Shown here piece by piece: positions 13,002 through 25,096 of a stretch of DNA of 64,000 nucleotides. Every line of letters begins with the position of its first letter. The first letter of the stretch is position 1. The position numbers were made by a program, and so were the translations under genes. The stretch is from positions 126,719 to 190,718 of the forward strand of contig VXAU01003166.1 of NCBI GenBank assembly GCA_013399695.1, written 5' to 3'. Source of the stretch: Formicarius rufipectus (lineage: Eukaryota; Chordata; Aves; Passeriformes; Formicariidae). The notes under the pieces are model-generated. The model had not been told where the DNA came from, did no database searches, and worked only from the letters and a program-made list of their open reading frames with translations.

Positions 13002-16000
13002 AGAATTACACTAGCAGCAATGACCATGCTGGCAGCCAAGCTACCCCCCTCATGTTAGTCTTCCTCATCTTGTATTTTGCATATGGGTATGGATTTCCTT
13101 TAAAGATATGAGATTATTTTTATTTGGTGGGAAAGAAACTTCTCCTATCTGCTCTCCAAAAACTGAGGAAAATCCTTTAGTTTTTACCCCAATATATTTT
13201 CTGTGCTAAAGGTGAAACAGCAGTCTTGTTTCAATAAGGTATTTAAGAACATGTCTAACTTTAAAAAAATTAGTATGACTGACTCCATTGTAATGAATCA
13301 TCTACACCTTGATGAACAAGGGCTAAGAGGTTTATTTTGATGGGTAACAAATACATACAGACAAGAACAGACAAACTCCCTTCAACCAGAGTCATGAAAC
13401 AAGTCAGCCATTTTCAGGACCCTACACCTGTTGGTCAACTCACTCTTGAATGTTTATTTTTCTTCCTATATAAGAAAAAATCTGCAAGACCTTACAGACT
13501 GGTTATAGTGGAAAAGAATTGAAGCATGTCCCTGTGGCACATTTTTCTGTCTCATCCCAGACTTATTTAACCCAAGTTTGAGTGAGCCAACAGGCAACAA
13601 TGCAATCCTCTCGAATATCACCTATAGACTCAAGATTTTTTTCCTTTAGTTTCTCAATGATTACAGAAGCTTCTCTGTGCATGGTCTTGCTTCTTCCACA
13701 GAAACTGTCAGCTGTGTTCTGCAGTTATTTCAGTTTTGATAACAGCTGCTCCTTGCCTCCCTGCTCCTCCAGCCTTGTCTAAATTGCAGTAAGGTTCCTG
13801 TGGTTTACTGGTTCTTCCAGCTCTCAGAAATTGCTTAGATGTAATGTGAGTATCGCATCTAAAATCTATCCACAAAAAAGGAGAAGAAAACAGGGACTGG
13901 AAGAAAACAAGGAAGGAAGGAAAAATGCAGTTAGCAATGCTTAATTTGATCCTCTCAGGAAGCATGCTGTCCTAGAAGACAAACCAAAACAACCCAACCC
14001 AGGGAAAGAAAATATTCAGAATTCCCCAGATAAGATCACAAAATGTGAGGGAAGCTATGCTGTTCCTCAGGGCACCAGCTGCAGTCAGATGGGAGGAGCG
14101 GGGCAGCAGAGAGAAAGCAAGAGTGAGATAGCAATACAGGGTGTGGGTTCCCAGGAGGCTGGGGGCACAGGGTGCCTTTGCACCAAAAGCTGCCTTATGG
14201 CTGCTGTGGGCTCCAGGAACACCCTGTGTCCTCTGCACATTGGATTTCCCCCTGGGCTCCCTCCTGCACCCCTTCTCAGCACATTCATCCCTGGCTACTG
14301 GGGACACCTTCTGCCTGAGGGCTCCCTCTGTCTTCAAAGACACCAACTTTGTGGTTTATACGTCTGTTTCAGGTTTGAAGGCAAATTTAGAGAGAAGACT
14401 ATTTTTTTCCAATTTTTCTTCTTTCTCCTCTGACTTCTGGGGACTTGGAGAGAAAGCATGTCTCCTTTCAAGGACAAGTCAGTGAAGAAAATGATACAAT
14501 CTCGAATGACAGGATTTGAAAGACTCAGTCTTGGCTAAGAGACAGTAGGAGAGGGGAGAAGAAAATGGTTATGCCCTTGGTTTTACAGATTGTGCCGATC
14601 TATGGATATTCCTGTAGGGCTGAGCAGTGAATTATAAACATCTTTCCCGGTGCATGCCTTCCAAGTGAGCGAGGTGAGGAGGTGAGGAAACTGCCACCAG
14701 AAGTCTAACTAAAACTACCCTAGCCAAGAATGAAGATTAGGTTTTCCTCTCTGCTCTTCACCTAGATGCTGTTTCCAACAGGATCTAGAAACATTACAGT
14801 CTTACAGTTTTAATGGAAATAATTCCATTGCAGCCCAGAACACTCTGGGAGCAAGTTCAGTGGCTGGATGTCACATCTGCTGTTATTTGAGTGCCAGAAG
14901 ATTATTCTCTCACTGAAGGTACTTCTCAGACTTTAAATGTCAAACTCACAACCTCTTCCTCTCTTTTCCTAAAAAGGCATCATAATTTGTAAAGCAGTGT
15001 GGTGTGCTGAGAAGTGACCCCCATACTCCACCCTGGCGATGGGCTAAATTTTATGGGTGATTTACCCTTGAACACTCAACCAGCAGTGTCGTCTGTGAAA
15101 TGAAAGAGGCTGCCTTGAAAAATAACATTAAACATGCTCAGTACTGCTGTTCTATTTCCATTTATTCATTTCCCTGCTCTTCCTCTTACTTGTGCATGTC
15201 CATGCATGGAGTCGGCAAAACCCAGGATGGAGTCTGTTGTAATAACAGAACCAGTGCTCACCTTCCTCCCAACTACAGAGATGGTACCCCTTTTGCATTT
15301 CTTACCCTAAAGCTACCAGAACAAATACACACACTCAGTGACTCCAAACAGGGCCAAAAAAGTAGTATGTAATCATATACACTGGAACTAAGTGCTCCAG
15401 GGGCAAATAAACACACAATTCAGTGCATGGCAACCTGGAAAGCAGCTGAAGTGAAAAAGGACATTTGATGCTAACTTCTTTTTTCAGTTGTTTTATCAGA
15501 ACTGGCTTGTACTTCTGCTGCACCCTGGGAGAAGTAGCTGTGCAATGTGAAGATAAGCCTTCATGACAGACCAATCCACAGCATGTATTCCCAGATCCTC
15601 ACAATGCCATGTGAGTCCTGAGGAGGAGCACTACATCCCTCTGCCTTTCCTCCAGCTTTTTCTGAACAGCAGAGGAAAAGCAACTTGGAGATGGAGTTAC
15701 TGACTTGGTTTTGTGCAATATGAACATTTTTCCTAGTTCTCATGCAGTACCAGTGATGAATTTGGTTTTCACCTATCTGTTTTCCTCAAAGACGTCTATC
15801 TCAAGTCTTGTTCCCAGGTCATATGTCCTGAGAGTCCCACATACTATTAAGTCATCGAAACATACGTGTGGCATATACATTACCATACACCTTTCATGAT
15901 GACAATATCACCTGACTAATATTGCAGTGTCCTCAATTCCTACCAGTAAATGGAATCACCTCTTGTGGCTTCATCTCCCCAGGCTGTCAATGCAAAGCCA

Positions 16001-16488
16001 GCATTGAGGTTCTACTCCTATCCAGAGTCAGCTACGCTCAAACTGCTTCAAAAACCTCAAAAAAATCCCTGTTTAGACCCACACAAACACATATGAATAT
16101 TCACAAGACTGCCCCACATACTTAGAGTCTTAAAATTCAGTTTCATATATGGCCAGGCTAAAACAGACCAGTGCATCTCCTTCCTCCAACTCATCAACAG
16201 CTGTGTGTACATCAAGAACATACAGAGGTAAGGACAGAAATCAAAGCAGTGCATATTTCAGAGAGTCAGAGTCTGGCACATGAAAAAAACCTGAACTTTG
16301 TGTATACTGCACATATCTAAACTCCGTAGTCTCTGAAGTGAGTAGGCACAGAGAGAAAATAGAACCAGCATATTTTTTGACAGCCATGGCATTTGTTTTG
16401 TACCAATGGATCTGGAGGTGGAGGGAAATGAAAAAAAGGGGAAAATAGGAAGGTGAAAATAAAACAAACTGTTTGTTTTTTCTCTCAG

Positions 16489-16571
16489 GACTACCTGCAG
16501 ACCCATTCAGCAGCACTCACATTTGCTCAGCTGCTGTGCCGCAACATGCATGACCTACATTACAGTGCCAG
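16489..16571 (+). other. Candidate internal coding exon with near-consensus splice sites, gene unknown
   Basis: Seen: acceptor ctgtttgttttttctctcag ending at 16488, an 83-nt open frame, and a perfect donor CAG|GTGAGT at 16572. Frame 0 reads DYLQTHSAALTFAQLL followed by CRNMHDLHYSA, plus two bases of an R/S codon. Codon usage looks like coding DNA (CTG, CAG, GAC, AAC) and a CpG is kept in gccgcaac. A second frame is also open. No protein family is recognised. This is the best splice-form candidate in the window, but no neighbouring exon joins to it in a way I can show. Confidence 0.32.
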
Positions 16572-16687
16572 GTGAGTGTCAGTGTTTTCTCCTCCATGGC
16601 AGGATGGAACATGCTGCCGTGTTGAGATCCAGGCCCTCCGATTCTGGATAAACTCAGTGATTGAAGAGACAAGCAGTTATCATACAA

Positions 16688-16798
16688 GTGTGAATTTATC
16701 TGACATATTGTTGGCATTTTTAGGGAAATCTCTTCTATGTATTTCTGAAAACATCATGTGTGACCAAAAGGGGGGGCACCAATGTGTGAATTTATCTG
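16688..16798 (+). repeat. 15-bp direct repeat pair, 96 bp apart
   Basis: gtgtgaatttatctg occurs exactly at 16688-16702 and 16784-16798. The sequence between is not otherwise repeated. It may be a target-site-like or slippage remnant. No transposon body is recognisable between the copies. Confidence 0.7.
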
Positions 16799-17513
16799 TT
16801 TCACTATAAGGGAAGACTGTAACTGCCAGTAGCTCCACTCCACCTCCTGCCTTCACTTTCCCAGTGCCAAGGAGTGCCCCACTTTGGGTCCCACCACTGA
16901 CAAAGGCTATGGCACCAGGTTGTTGTCGGCAGCGCCCCTTGCATTGGGATGGCTTCCCAGCATGGCACCTTCGGTAATAAGAGTGCTTGAAGGTCATTTT
17001 TTTGGCAGCTGGCAGGATAGAGAATGTGAAAAATGGTGAAAAGTAGCACCTGAACTGGAGGAAAACTCCTGTACACAGAATCCCCTCAGTCAGGTGCTAG
17101 CCAACCTACCTACAGGCTGATGCAGGATGCGGATTTGTTCACAGGTGAAGTTTTTAGCCACAAAACACTTAACGGCAACATTCATGAAAAGGGTGGAAGG
17201 AAACCGATCCTATTGTGTTAGAGGCATCCACATGAAATAAGTTATATTGTATTGACAATTAAAGTGGAACGAACCTTCAGATTGTGAAGTCCATGGCTGA
17301 GCTGTGGATGCCCTTTCTTTGAGAAAAACCCCAACATCCAGTAGCAACTGTGAAAACTATAGTATAGGAATACTCATAGGGCACAGCTAAATGCAGTGAC
17401 ATTCCTGGAAACCTTTGCTGTACAAGAGTAGAGGAGCCACAATTATCTATATAACTGTGTGGTCAAAATCTGTGCCACAAAACTAGGCAGGATTTCCTGT
17501 ATCATACCATCTA

Positions 17514-17577
17514 TTTTTTTGTGTGTGTGTTTGTTTTTTTTCAGTTGTTGTTTGTTTTCTTTTTTAAATTTTTTTCT
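17514..17577. repeat. T-rich low-complexity tract with (GT)n
   Basis: Poly-T runs alternate with a GTGTGTGTGT segment and TTTGTT units. Low complexity only. Confidence 0.8.
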
Positions 17578-18164
17578 CAGAAATAGAGATAGAAAATTGT
17601 TGATAAAATTTACTTTAAAAAATTGTCTTCTTGCTTACAAAACTTAGTTACATTTTGCAGAACTGAATAAATGCCACATACAATTTTCATGTGGTATGGA
17701 TAGGAAATACATTCAATGACCCAACTAAACACCTGTTATTAACCCAATATTCTTTCTTTACACGTTCCTTCAGCCAAAAAAAAAAAAAGTTTCATATACC
17801 ACAAAAATATGCAGATTATACTGCATTAGATTAAACCCAAATCCTTGCTTCCATTTTGATATACTTAGCACAGCTGAAAGCTCTCTTCTATGATTTTCCA
17901 AAATTCAGATCATATATTTAAATGAACACCCTGTTTCAGAATTAAAGGTTCATTTATCAAATGCTTCATTTATCAATCTGAAAATGACATGTTTTTGTGT
18001 TCAGAAAATTGCTGCAATGAAATGTTTTGACTTTATTACCCCTTCACTTCCTCCTCTTTTCTGCCAAAAGTACTAATCAAATATAATCCATTTTCTTGAA
18101 CAATTTCACTACCTCCAAAATCACACTTTAGGTAGAATGAACAACATATTGACACTCTTGGAGG

Positions 18165-19012
18165 AGGTAATGTCGTCCAGAGGGACCTGGACAAGCTCAT
18201 GAAGCGAGCCCATGGGAACCTCATGCAATTTAACATGTCCAAGTGCTGGTGCTGTACCTGGGTCAGGGCAACCCACGGTATCAATATAGGCTGGGGAATG
18301 AATGGATGAAGGGCAGCCCTGCTGAGAAGGACTTGAAGGTGCTGGTGGATGAGAGGCTGGACATGAGCCAACAATGTGTACTTGCAGCCCAGAAAGCCAA
18401 CTGTATCCTGGGCTGCATCAAAAGCATCCTGGCCAGCAGGTTAAGGGAGGTGATTCTGCCCCTGTACTCCACTCTCATGAGACCCAAACTGGAACACTGG
18501 ATACAACTGTGGGGTTCTCAGCACAAGAAGGACATTGACTTGTTGGAGCAAGTCCAGAGGAAGGCCATCAAGATGATTACAGGTCTGGATCACCTCTCCT
18601 ATGAGTACAGGCTGAGGGAGCTGGGGCTATTCGACTTGGAGAAGGCTTTGGGGTGACCTTATTGTGGCCTTTCAGTGCCTAAAGGGGCCTACAGGAGAGT
18701 TGGAGAGGGACCTTTTACAAGGGCATGTAGGAATATAACAAAAGGGAATGGCTTTAAATGGAAAGAGAATAGATTTAAATTATATATTAGGAAGAAATTC
18801 TTTACTGTGAGGATGGTAAGGCACTGGAATAGGACATCCGCAGAATCTGTGGATGCCCCAGTCCTGGAAGCGTTGAATGCCAGGCTGGACAGGGCTTTGG
18901 GCAACCTGATTTAGTGGAAGGTGTTCCAGCCTGTGGTGGGGGAATTGGAACTAGGTCATCTTTAAGGTTCCTTTAAACCCAAACCATTCAGTGATTCTAC
19001 AGTTCAATGATT
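18165..19012 (+). mobile_element. CR1 LINE, 3' portion (ORF2 C-terminus and 3'UTR)
   Basis: A 5'-truncated CR1 retrotransposon copy. It starts near gtcgtccagagggacctgg and runs collinearly with the avian CR1 ORF2 C-terminus. A short 3'UTR follows, with ggtcatctttaaggttcc, a 'cccaaaccattc' block and a decayed terminal octamer (attctaca). CR1 elements normally truncate at the 5' end and finish in tandem octamers rather than poly-A, and this copy shows both features. Several small deletions break the frame, so it cannot make protein. It is the longest plus-strand CR1 here and is moderately diverged from what I recall of the consensus. Confidence 0.93.
18243..18914 (+). pseudogene. Decayed CR1 ORF2 (reverse transcriptase C-terminal part)
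   Basis: In intact CR1 this region is the C-terminal part of the endonuclease/reverse transcriptase that copies the element. Two blocks survive. The first, 18243-18653, contains GNPRYQYRLGNEWM, LDMSQQCVLAAQKANCILGC and SREV-type LREVILPLYSTLMRP. The second, to the stop at 18912-18914, contains FTRACRNITKGNGFK, IRKKFFTVRMVRHWNR and ALNARLDRALGNL. Apparent 1-bp losses near 18245 and 18680 and a 5-bp loss near 18645 shift the frame between blocks. The RT active-site region (YADD-type) lies 5' of the truncation and is absent. A dead copy. Confidence 0.9.
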
Positions 19013-20034
19013 TACTGATAAAAACATGCCCTATTGTATTATCACCTTCCTGAAGATTATCACCTTTCTTCACCTATCTGAAGATATTCACTTTGCTGAA
19101 TATAACAGCAGTGCACTTTGTCTGTTTTTGCTGGCTTTTTATTTTTAACTATTTTTACTTTCTCTAACTTTCATGGAGTACACCTACACTTTTGTGGCCT
19201 GATCACAAGTGTGCTTTGAAAGTGAATTTCTGTCTTATTCTTCTTGATTAACATCATAGAGTGCTTTGGGAGCATGCAAAATGGATTTCTGTCATACAAA
19301 CCCAAATTTCAAGGTGGGCTCAAGGAAGACATCTAGCATACTGTAGCTGCTAAAGGGTGTTCAGGCCATAAGGCTGGATCTGGTGAGCCCCTGCAACAGG
19401 TACAATATAGGGAAAAGTTCTCAGCATTGACTTTCAATTTGTGTGCCTATTGCTGCTGCCCTGCACTTCTGCTGTGCAGACAGAGCCCAGAGTCCCCCAG
19501 GGAATGTCTGTTCTCAGCTCTTGACATGTTTTACAAACCTGGCTCAGTGACACCGTTCCCATTTGGCACATGGAGAAAGTGCAGCTGGCACAGTGCATGT
19601 ATGGTTGGTATTTTCCCAGGTGCTTGCTAATTCTGTGTACATCATGGCTGGGCAAGCACTGAAAGAAACTCATGGTAGGAATCATCCAGCTGGGGGAAAT
19701 CTAAAAGGTAGACCTCTACATCTGAGTTTGTCAAGAAAGAGAAACGGAGACCTTCATAAGATAATCCATACCTTGCCCACCTTAAACACCCAGCACACAA
19801 GCACGGTGGCATTTCCATAAACTGACACTGACCATAATGGAAACCAGATAACCAGCTGAGATTTAACTGTCTAACTTTTAAACACACAGCAGAAGCCAGA
19901 ACATTTTCAGACAGCCAGTCACCCAGAAGAAAGGGTTTCTGGTACAGTGTTGACCAGTCATAGGGGACTGCAACTCCCTGGCTCAGACTCACAGACTGGA
20001 GTGCACATCTGGAGGCTGGAGTGCACATCTGGAG
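19013..20034. other. Unique non-coding sequence between two CR1 copies
   Basis: About 1 kb without recognised repeats apart from a 20-bp tandem duplication at its 3' end. The overlapping short frames at 19427-20037 on both strands are unsupported. Confidence 0.55.
19996..20034. repeat. 20-bp tandem duplication
   Basis: ctggagtgcacatctggagg at 19996-20015 is repeated at 20016-20034 with the last base missing. It directly abuts the 3' end of the minus-strand CR1 copy that follows, so it may be slippage or an insertion-linked duplication. Confidence 0.85.
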
Positions 20035-20315
20035 CACATCCAGCCCAACCCTTGCTCAGGGCAGAGTCAGCTGCAGGAGGTTGCTCAGAGCCATGTTCAG
20101 TAGGGCTTTGAGTATCTCCATGGATGGACAGTACACAACCTGTCTGGGCAACATGCTTCAGTGTTCGATTACACTCACCACAGAAAAGTTTCTTCTTATT
20201 TTCAGATGGAATTTCCTGTGATCTGAGTTTGTCCAGTCACAAGACACCAATGAGAAGAGTCTGGATTCATCTTTTTCTGATATTCAGTACACCAGTAATC
20301 AGCACAAACTGAGCA
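20035..20315 (-). mobile_element. CR1 LINE 3' fragment, minus strand
   Basis: On the plus strand this reads as the reverse complement of a CR1 3' end. It has cagcccaacccttgctcagg, a ggaggttgctcagagcc block, the 'gggctttgagtatctccatgg' block, cacaacctgtctgggcaaca and ttcagatggaatttcctgtg. The order and spacing match the CR1 ORF2 C-terminus and 3'UTR. It is older than the 24.98-kb copy, with many substitutions, and fades out around 20315. Confidence 0.85.
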
Positions 20316-23300
20316 ACTGCTTTTTAAATGTAAGAATATACTGATTTTTTCCTGTGATCAGTTATTCTTAAATCTATACATCCCATCAGATTTTTCTGAC
20401 TAGCCTATTTCATTCTATAAAAAAGTCAAGTAGCCGTTTTCTCAAGCCTCAATATCAATCTCCAACTGCTTCTGTTTAGAACTTCACAATTACAATGTTT
20501 ATTCATGTTTCATAACCTCAAATTCAGTGTTGAAAGATGTAATAATGCACCAATAAACTTCTATTTATGCAGTTAAATGTTTATTGCATAACCCATTCCA
20601 ATTTTCATGAGATTTTTGCTCATAAATTTTTGCAATTCATTTCATCATTGATGTGCGTGCACAGAGGGAAAGAGAAAGATGACAGATAGACAGTCAATTT
20701 TATGTTTAGTCCTGTGTAAATGAAACCTAAAATTCAAACTGACTTTTTAGATGTATGCTGTGAGATTCATGTTAGCACTGAAAATGTGTATGCCGAAATA
20801 CATGAGATGGTGCAGGTGTGAAACTGTGGTGCACCATTGGGCACATATTTTTAATTTTTATTTTCTTTCATTTTTCTTAAGAGTGTCATCAAGGTTTGTG
20901 TCTATTGCCGTTCTTCCTTTGACAAGTTATGATTCCATCAAATTAAATTGTGCGTATGCATCTTCCCTCCTGTTTCTCTTACATTATAATCTAAAAGCCA
21001 CTTCCTGAAGGGAATGAAATCCAATGAGTTCCTGAAAACAGCTCTCAACCAACAGGAATTTACAATGCACATGAAGTCAAACTCTCATGGTTGTAAGCAC
21101 AATGGATGTTGGATGCTGGCCTAATAGTAGTGGTGATTTAAGAAAAGCAGAGGCTGAGGCACCAAGGAAAAAGCTATTCTAATGGTTATAAAAAAGTTTC
21201 CTTTGCAACATGGAAGCCACCTGCCACAATATGCTCAATGGAACAACCTCCCTTCTCGTTCATCTTTAGGAAATCCATTCAATTTCAACCTGGACTAGGT
21301 AGGTAAGTCTAGTTTGCCAACTGTAAACTGAATGTTGGATCAGTTCAACAATATATGGACAAAATGAAGGATCCTCTAATATGAACATTTTTTAATTAAT
21401 TACAAGATACAACATCTCCAGGCTACAGATTCTGTGAAGGGACTGAACTTGTCCCTCTTCCAGGAACAGGGTAAGCCTCATCCAGCCTCAGTACCTGAGA
21501 CCATGGCTCTTGTACACACCATGACTAGGACAAACAAATGGATGGATTTTTAACCACGCAATGGTGACACAAGACAGGCTTCCCCAAGTGTTTTCCCTAA
21601 GGCTTGATGCTGAGTTGAGGCCAGGCCCCTGTTTCAGTGATGGAGTGAAAACAGCAAAGCAGTTGTCCACTGCCTGTTTTCAGTCCATGTCTAGGCCAGA
21701 CCAAAATACACTCTCCTGCTCCCTCCCTGCTCCTAAAACAAATAGATTTTAAGGGAAACCAATGGAGCTTTATCTGTTAAGTGCAACTATTTAGGAAAGT
21801 AAAAATCACAGTAAAAATTAAGGCTGGAGTAAGTCCATATAGAAGTTAATTAATCCCAGGATTTTATGAAGTCATGTCTCGTGAGCAGGAAGACCTTCAG
21901 GACCAGAAATCAATCCATCAAAATTCGTACAATGAATGTTAGTCCTAGCTCTGAGCAAAAATGAGAGGAAAGACTTTTCCACTTCTTAAATTCCTCTTTT
22001 CTCCTTTTGTCTAAGAAAACCAGCTGGCTGTCAATAGTATTTCATTGGTAATTTTGTAGTGAGCTCATAACCAAAAAGACAGCTAAAAGCAGTCATAAAC
22101 AGCTTAATGCTGGTCCTAATTTTCCAAGTCTTGGAGTGAGTGATAAGGCCGTGCTCAGTCATCTCCCCATGCTGAGGCTGCCAGGATTCTCAGAAACAGC
22201 AAGGGAAGGAGCGTTTTTTATAATTTCTGTCTTCCTTCCCCCCCCCTCCTTATCTTTCAAGGAAGAATACACTGCTCTCCAAAAAAAAACCAGCAGTAAC
22301 TACTCCCGCTTATCTTGGGTGACTTTGCCTTCCAACATGATGATCTTTAATGCTATGTTCAATGCTAATTCTAAGTTCCTAAACTGGATTTTCCTTGTAA
22401 AACTCCATAGCTGAAGGAAAACAGAATGTACTTTGAAAGCAAAAATGAGATCTGTTCACGCATCTTTCAGATCCCTTCTCTCAGTTTTCCCCTGCTTTTT
22501 CATCTGTATCTTTAACAATGTAGCATGGTGAAATGAGTATGATGTGATAATGTGAAGTCTTTATAAGTCAGAGACTTTAATGAAAATTGTTGGCAACATG
22601 CCCAAGCAAGCAGAGATTTCTGTGCTCAAACTCTGAAACTGAACTTGACCATTAAACACCACTCCACATCAAGGTCACATTAACACCTTTGACTCTGGAG
22701 ACCCTCCATATCCTGTTCAAATAAGCACTGCATGTCAATCAGCTGGGATGCCCTCCTTCTTCCCAATCCAATGGCTATTGAACTCTTGGAAACATGACAG
22801 GCTTGGAAGTTTGCTCAAGAGCTCTTGGGAATTATATCGCAGGAAACTAGGAAGGTCTCTAAAAAGAGTTCCTTGGCTCCTTGTTTTGTATGATCATCAA
22901 GGGAACGATATGGGTGTATTACAAGCCTTCACTTCCACTTTATAGAAGCAGATAGACCTTCACCATGATGCACAACTTAGGAAAGCAGCCTTTGCCTTAT
23001 TGCTGAGATTAGTTACCTCAAAATTACTATCATTCTGTTTATAAGCAGTCTAAAGACTAAAGTCACTGATAAAGAGTCTGGCAGACTGTCTGGCAAAGCT
23101 GTCATAAACATATTTGGGGAAACAGCAGAAAGCCCAAGCAACCTTCCACCTGGCAAAGTCCCTGCTCCTTGACATTGAACTTGTGGGTAATTAGCAAATA
23201 GCAGAGCAGAACTGTGGCAAGAGACAAGATAGTTCTTGGCCATCTCTAAGTTTCAGTACGTAATGGGAACTCATATGTTTTTCCACTGACACTTGCACAG

Positions 23301-24978
23301 CATCAGGGTAGGATCTCAACTTCTACTACTATTGTTTTTGTAAGACTTTAACATCCTGGTTTACCTCTTCAAAGACAAGATGGTTTAATTCTGGCATCCA
23401 GAAATTATATCCTCTATGCTGTCTCTGCCCTCAGGAGTGAATGTCAGCCTCTGCTCCATGGGAGCAGATCAGCTTAGATCCTGAATGCAAGCAAACAGCA
23501 GCATCTAGTTCTTCTGGCACAGGTGTTTCCAGTATCTCTCTGGGAAACTGAAGTCTTCCACAGGCTGAGGTCAGTATACTTGCCACAGGTTAAACCACTG
23601 CATTGGAAAAAGACAGACAGAAAACACAGCATTTTTACACACTAAATAACATTAGGTGACCCTGGAGACTAACCTTGGAAGAAAATGGCCTTTGGACCTC
23701 AGTAAGATGATATTCAGCTTCCAAACAGATGCACTATTAAGAATAATGCCCATGGAAACCAAAATGAAAGGATTCCCCTGCTGGGCAGCGTGGCAGTAGT
23801 TCTGAGGCATCATGGATCATCTAGGAAGAGCTCACCTCTCAGGATGAGTGTGGAAAGAGGGGGTGTTTCCAGTGGCCGCTACTCTTTGCTCATGAACATA
23901 TTCTACCTGCTCTCATTTTTCAACACTGATTTAAAAAAACCCACTCCCAAATGCCCCATCATTCAAGCTGGCAATGCTCTTTGCAATCAAAATTAAAAAG
24001 GCTAGATGGCAAAATCCTCTCTTTTCCTGCTTGCCAGCACCAGCAGCTTTAAAAGAGTAACTCTTTTTAATTCCTCTGAAATTCTGTATCTCTGAAATGC
24101 CAACTTCCTGGGAAACACTTTCACTTGATTCTCTGAGAGGGGTAGAATTACTGCAGCAAGTAGTTCTCTGTAAGAGATGAAAACTGGAGATCAGTGGGAT
24201 TTCCAAGGCTGTATTTGGTGCCTTTTCTATATTAACTGTGGTATGTAATTTTGATTTGGGACTTTCCAAAATCACAAAGTTTCTTGTGTTCTTCGATACA
24301 GTGGGGAGTAAAAAAGACAATAAAGGTAAGTACAAAAATGTGGTGTGTGCAACAATTCCCAGACAGCACATCTGCAATATGCACGTGTGCATGCACTCCA
24401 CATGTTCATATACACATTTATGTTAGCCTAGCAGAAGTAACAAAACATACAGGGATGTATCACTATGAAACCCCACAGTCCTTTTCAAGTAGTATTTCCA
24501 AGAATATTCCTAATCTAAGTTCTGGAACAGAAAAACTACTATGAACTGGGGATTTGTTAACCTGTTTAGAAGAGGAAGCTAGAAGACTTCAGTTTTAGTC
24601 TTCCAAAATGAAGACTGAGGGATTATATTGGTGCCCTCTCTAAATTCATTGTGAAGATAAAAGCCAAAACCAAAAGTGGGCTATGGAAGTTGTTTCAAGA
24701 ACAAATAGTTTTAATCTGGTCAGAATTAACTTGGGCTGAAAATTAGAAGTTTTAGAATAATGAACTGGAAATTCCTCAAAGCTACTCAGAAGACTGCCTA
24801 CATCACTACTATTTCCCTTAAAGTCATATTGTAGGTATGGCCAACCCTTTCACTGGCAGAGTTCAAACTCTAGTGACACACATGACCTACTCCAACACCA
24901 GGGAAAAAGAAGATATTTTGGTGTCTTCAAAAGGAAGTATTTTGTTCCAGGAAGAAAAAGAAAACCCAAACCAATCAA
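20316..24978. other. Unique non-coding sequence, no gene seen
   Basis: About 4.7 kb of AT-leaning sequence without recognised transposons. The longest open frame (156 codons, 23931-24401 minus) matches nothing known and overlaps plus-strand frames. A GC-poor segment around 20.3-20.9 kb is rich in ATTTA-type strings. Confidence 0.6.
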
Positions 24979-25096
24979 CACCAGGTTGGATGGGGCTTTG
25001 AGCAACCTGGTGCAGTGAAAGGTGTTCCCACCCATGGCAGTGAGGTTGGAATGACCTTTAAGGTCCCTTCCAACCCAAACCGTTCTATGATTTTCT
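24979..25096 (+). mobile_element. CR1 LINE 3' end, plus strand
   Basis: A short, fairly well-preserved CR1 tail: ccaggttggatggggctttg, agcaacctggtgcagtg, then ggttggaatgacctttaagg, 'tcccttccaacccaaacc' and the octamer gttctatgat. It holds only the last codons of ORF2 and the 3'UTR, so it is a severe 5' truncation, common for this family. It is the closest to the CR1 consensus of the copies here and so probably the youngest. Confidence 0.93.

Larger units (their letters stand above)
8316..16488. other. Unique non-coding sequence, no gene seen
   Basis: About 8 kb of CpG-poor sequence with no recognisable transposon. Open frames (up to 129 codons at 9774-10163) are unsupported. A GC-richer stretch at about 14.08-14.35 kb carries overlapping frames on both strands, the usual chance result of higher GC. 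A 10-bp tandem duplication (gttgtaaca repeated) lies at 11621-11640. Confidence 0.6.
16572..18164. other. Unique non-coding sequence, no gene seen
   Basis: Low-complexity T-rich sequence occupies about 17514-17577, including (GT)n and poly-T. An A tract sits at 17776-17788. Otherwise the sequence is unique and AT-rich. Nothing codes convincingly. Confidence 0.6.

Noticed and set aside
14458..14538. 26-codon frame starting MSPFKDKSVKKM
   Set aside because: Basic, protein-like micropeptide, but with no conservation or transcript evidence and short enough to be chance.
23931..24401. 156-codon minus-strand open frame
   Set aside because: Longest gap-free frame in the window, but no recognisable motif, no splice or promoter context, and it overlaps plus-strand frames.
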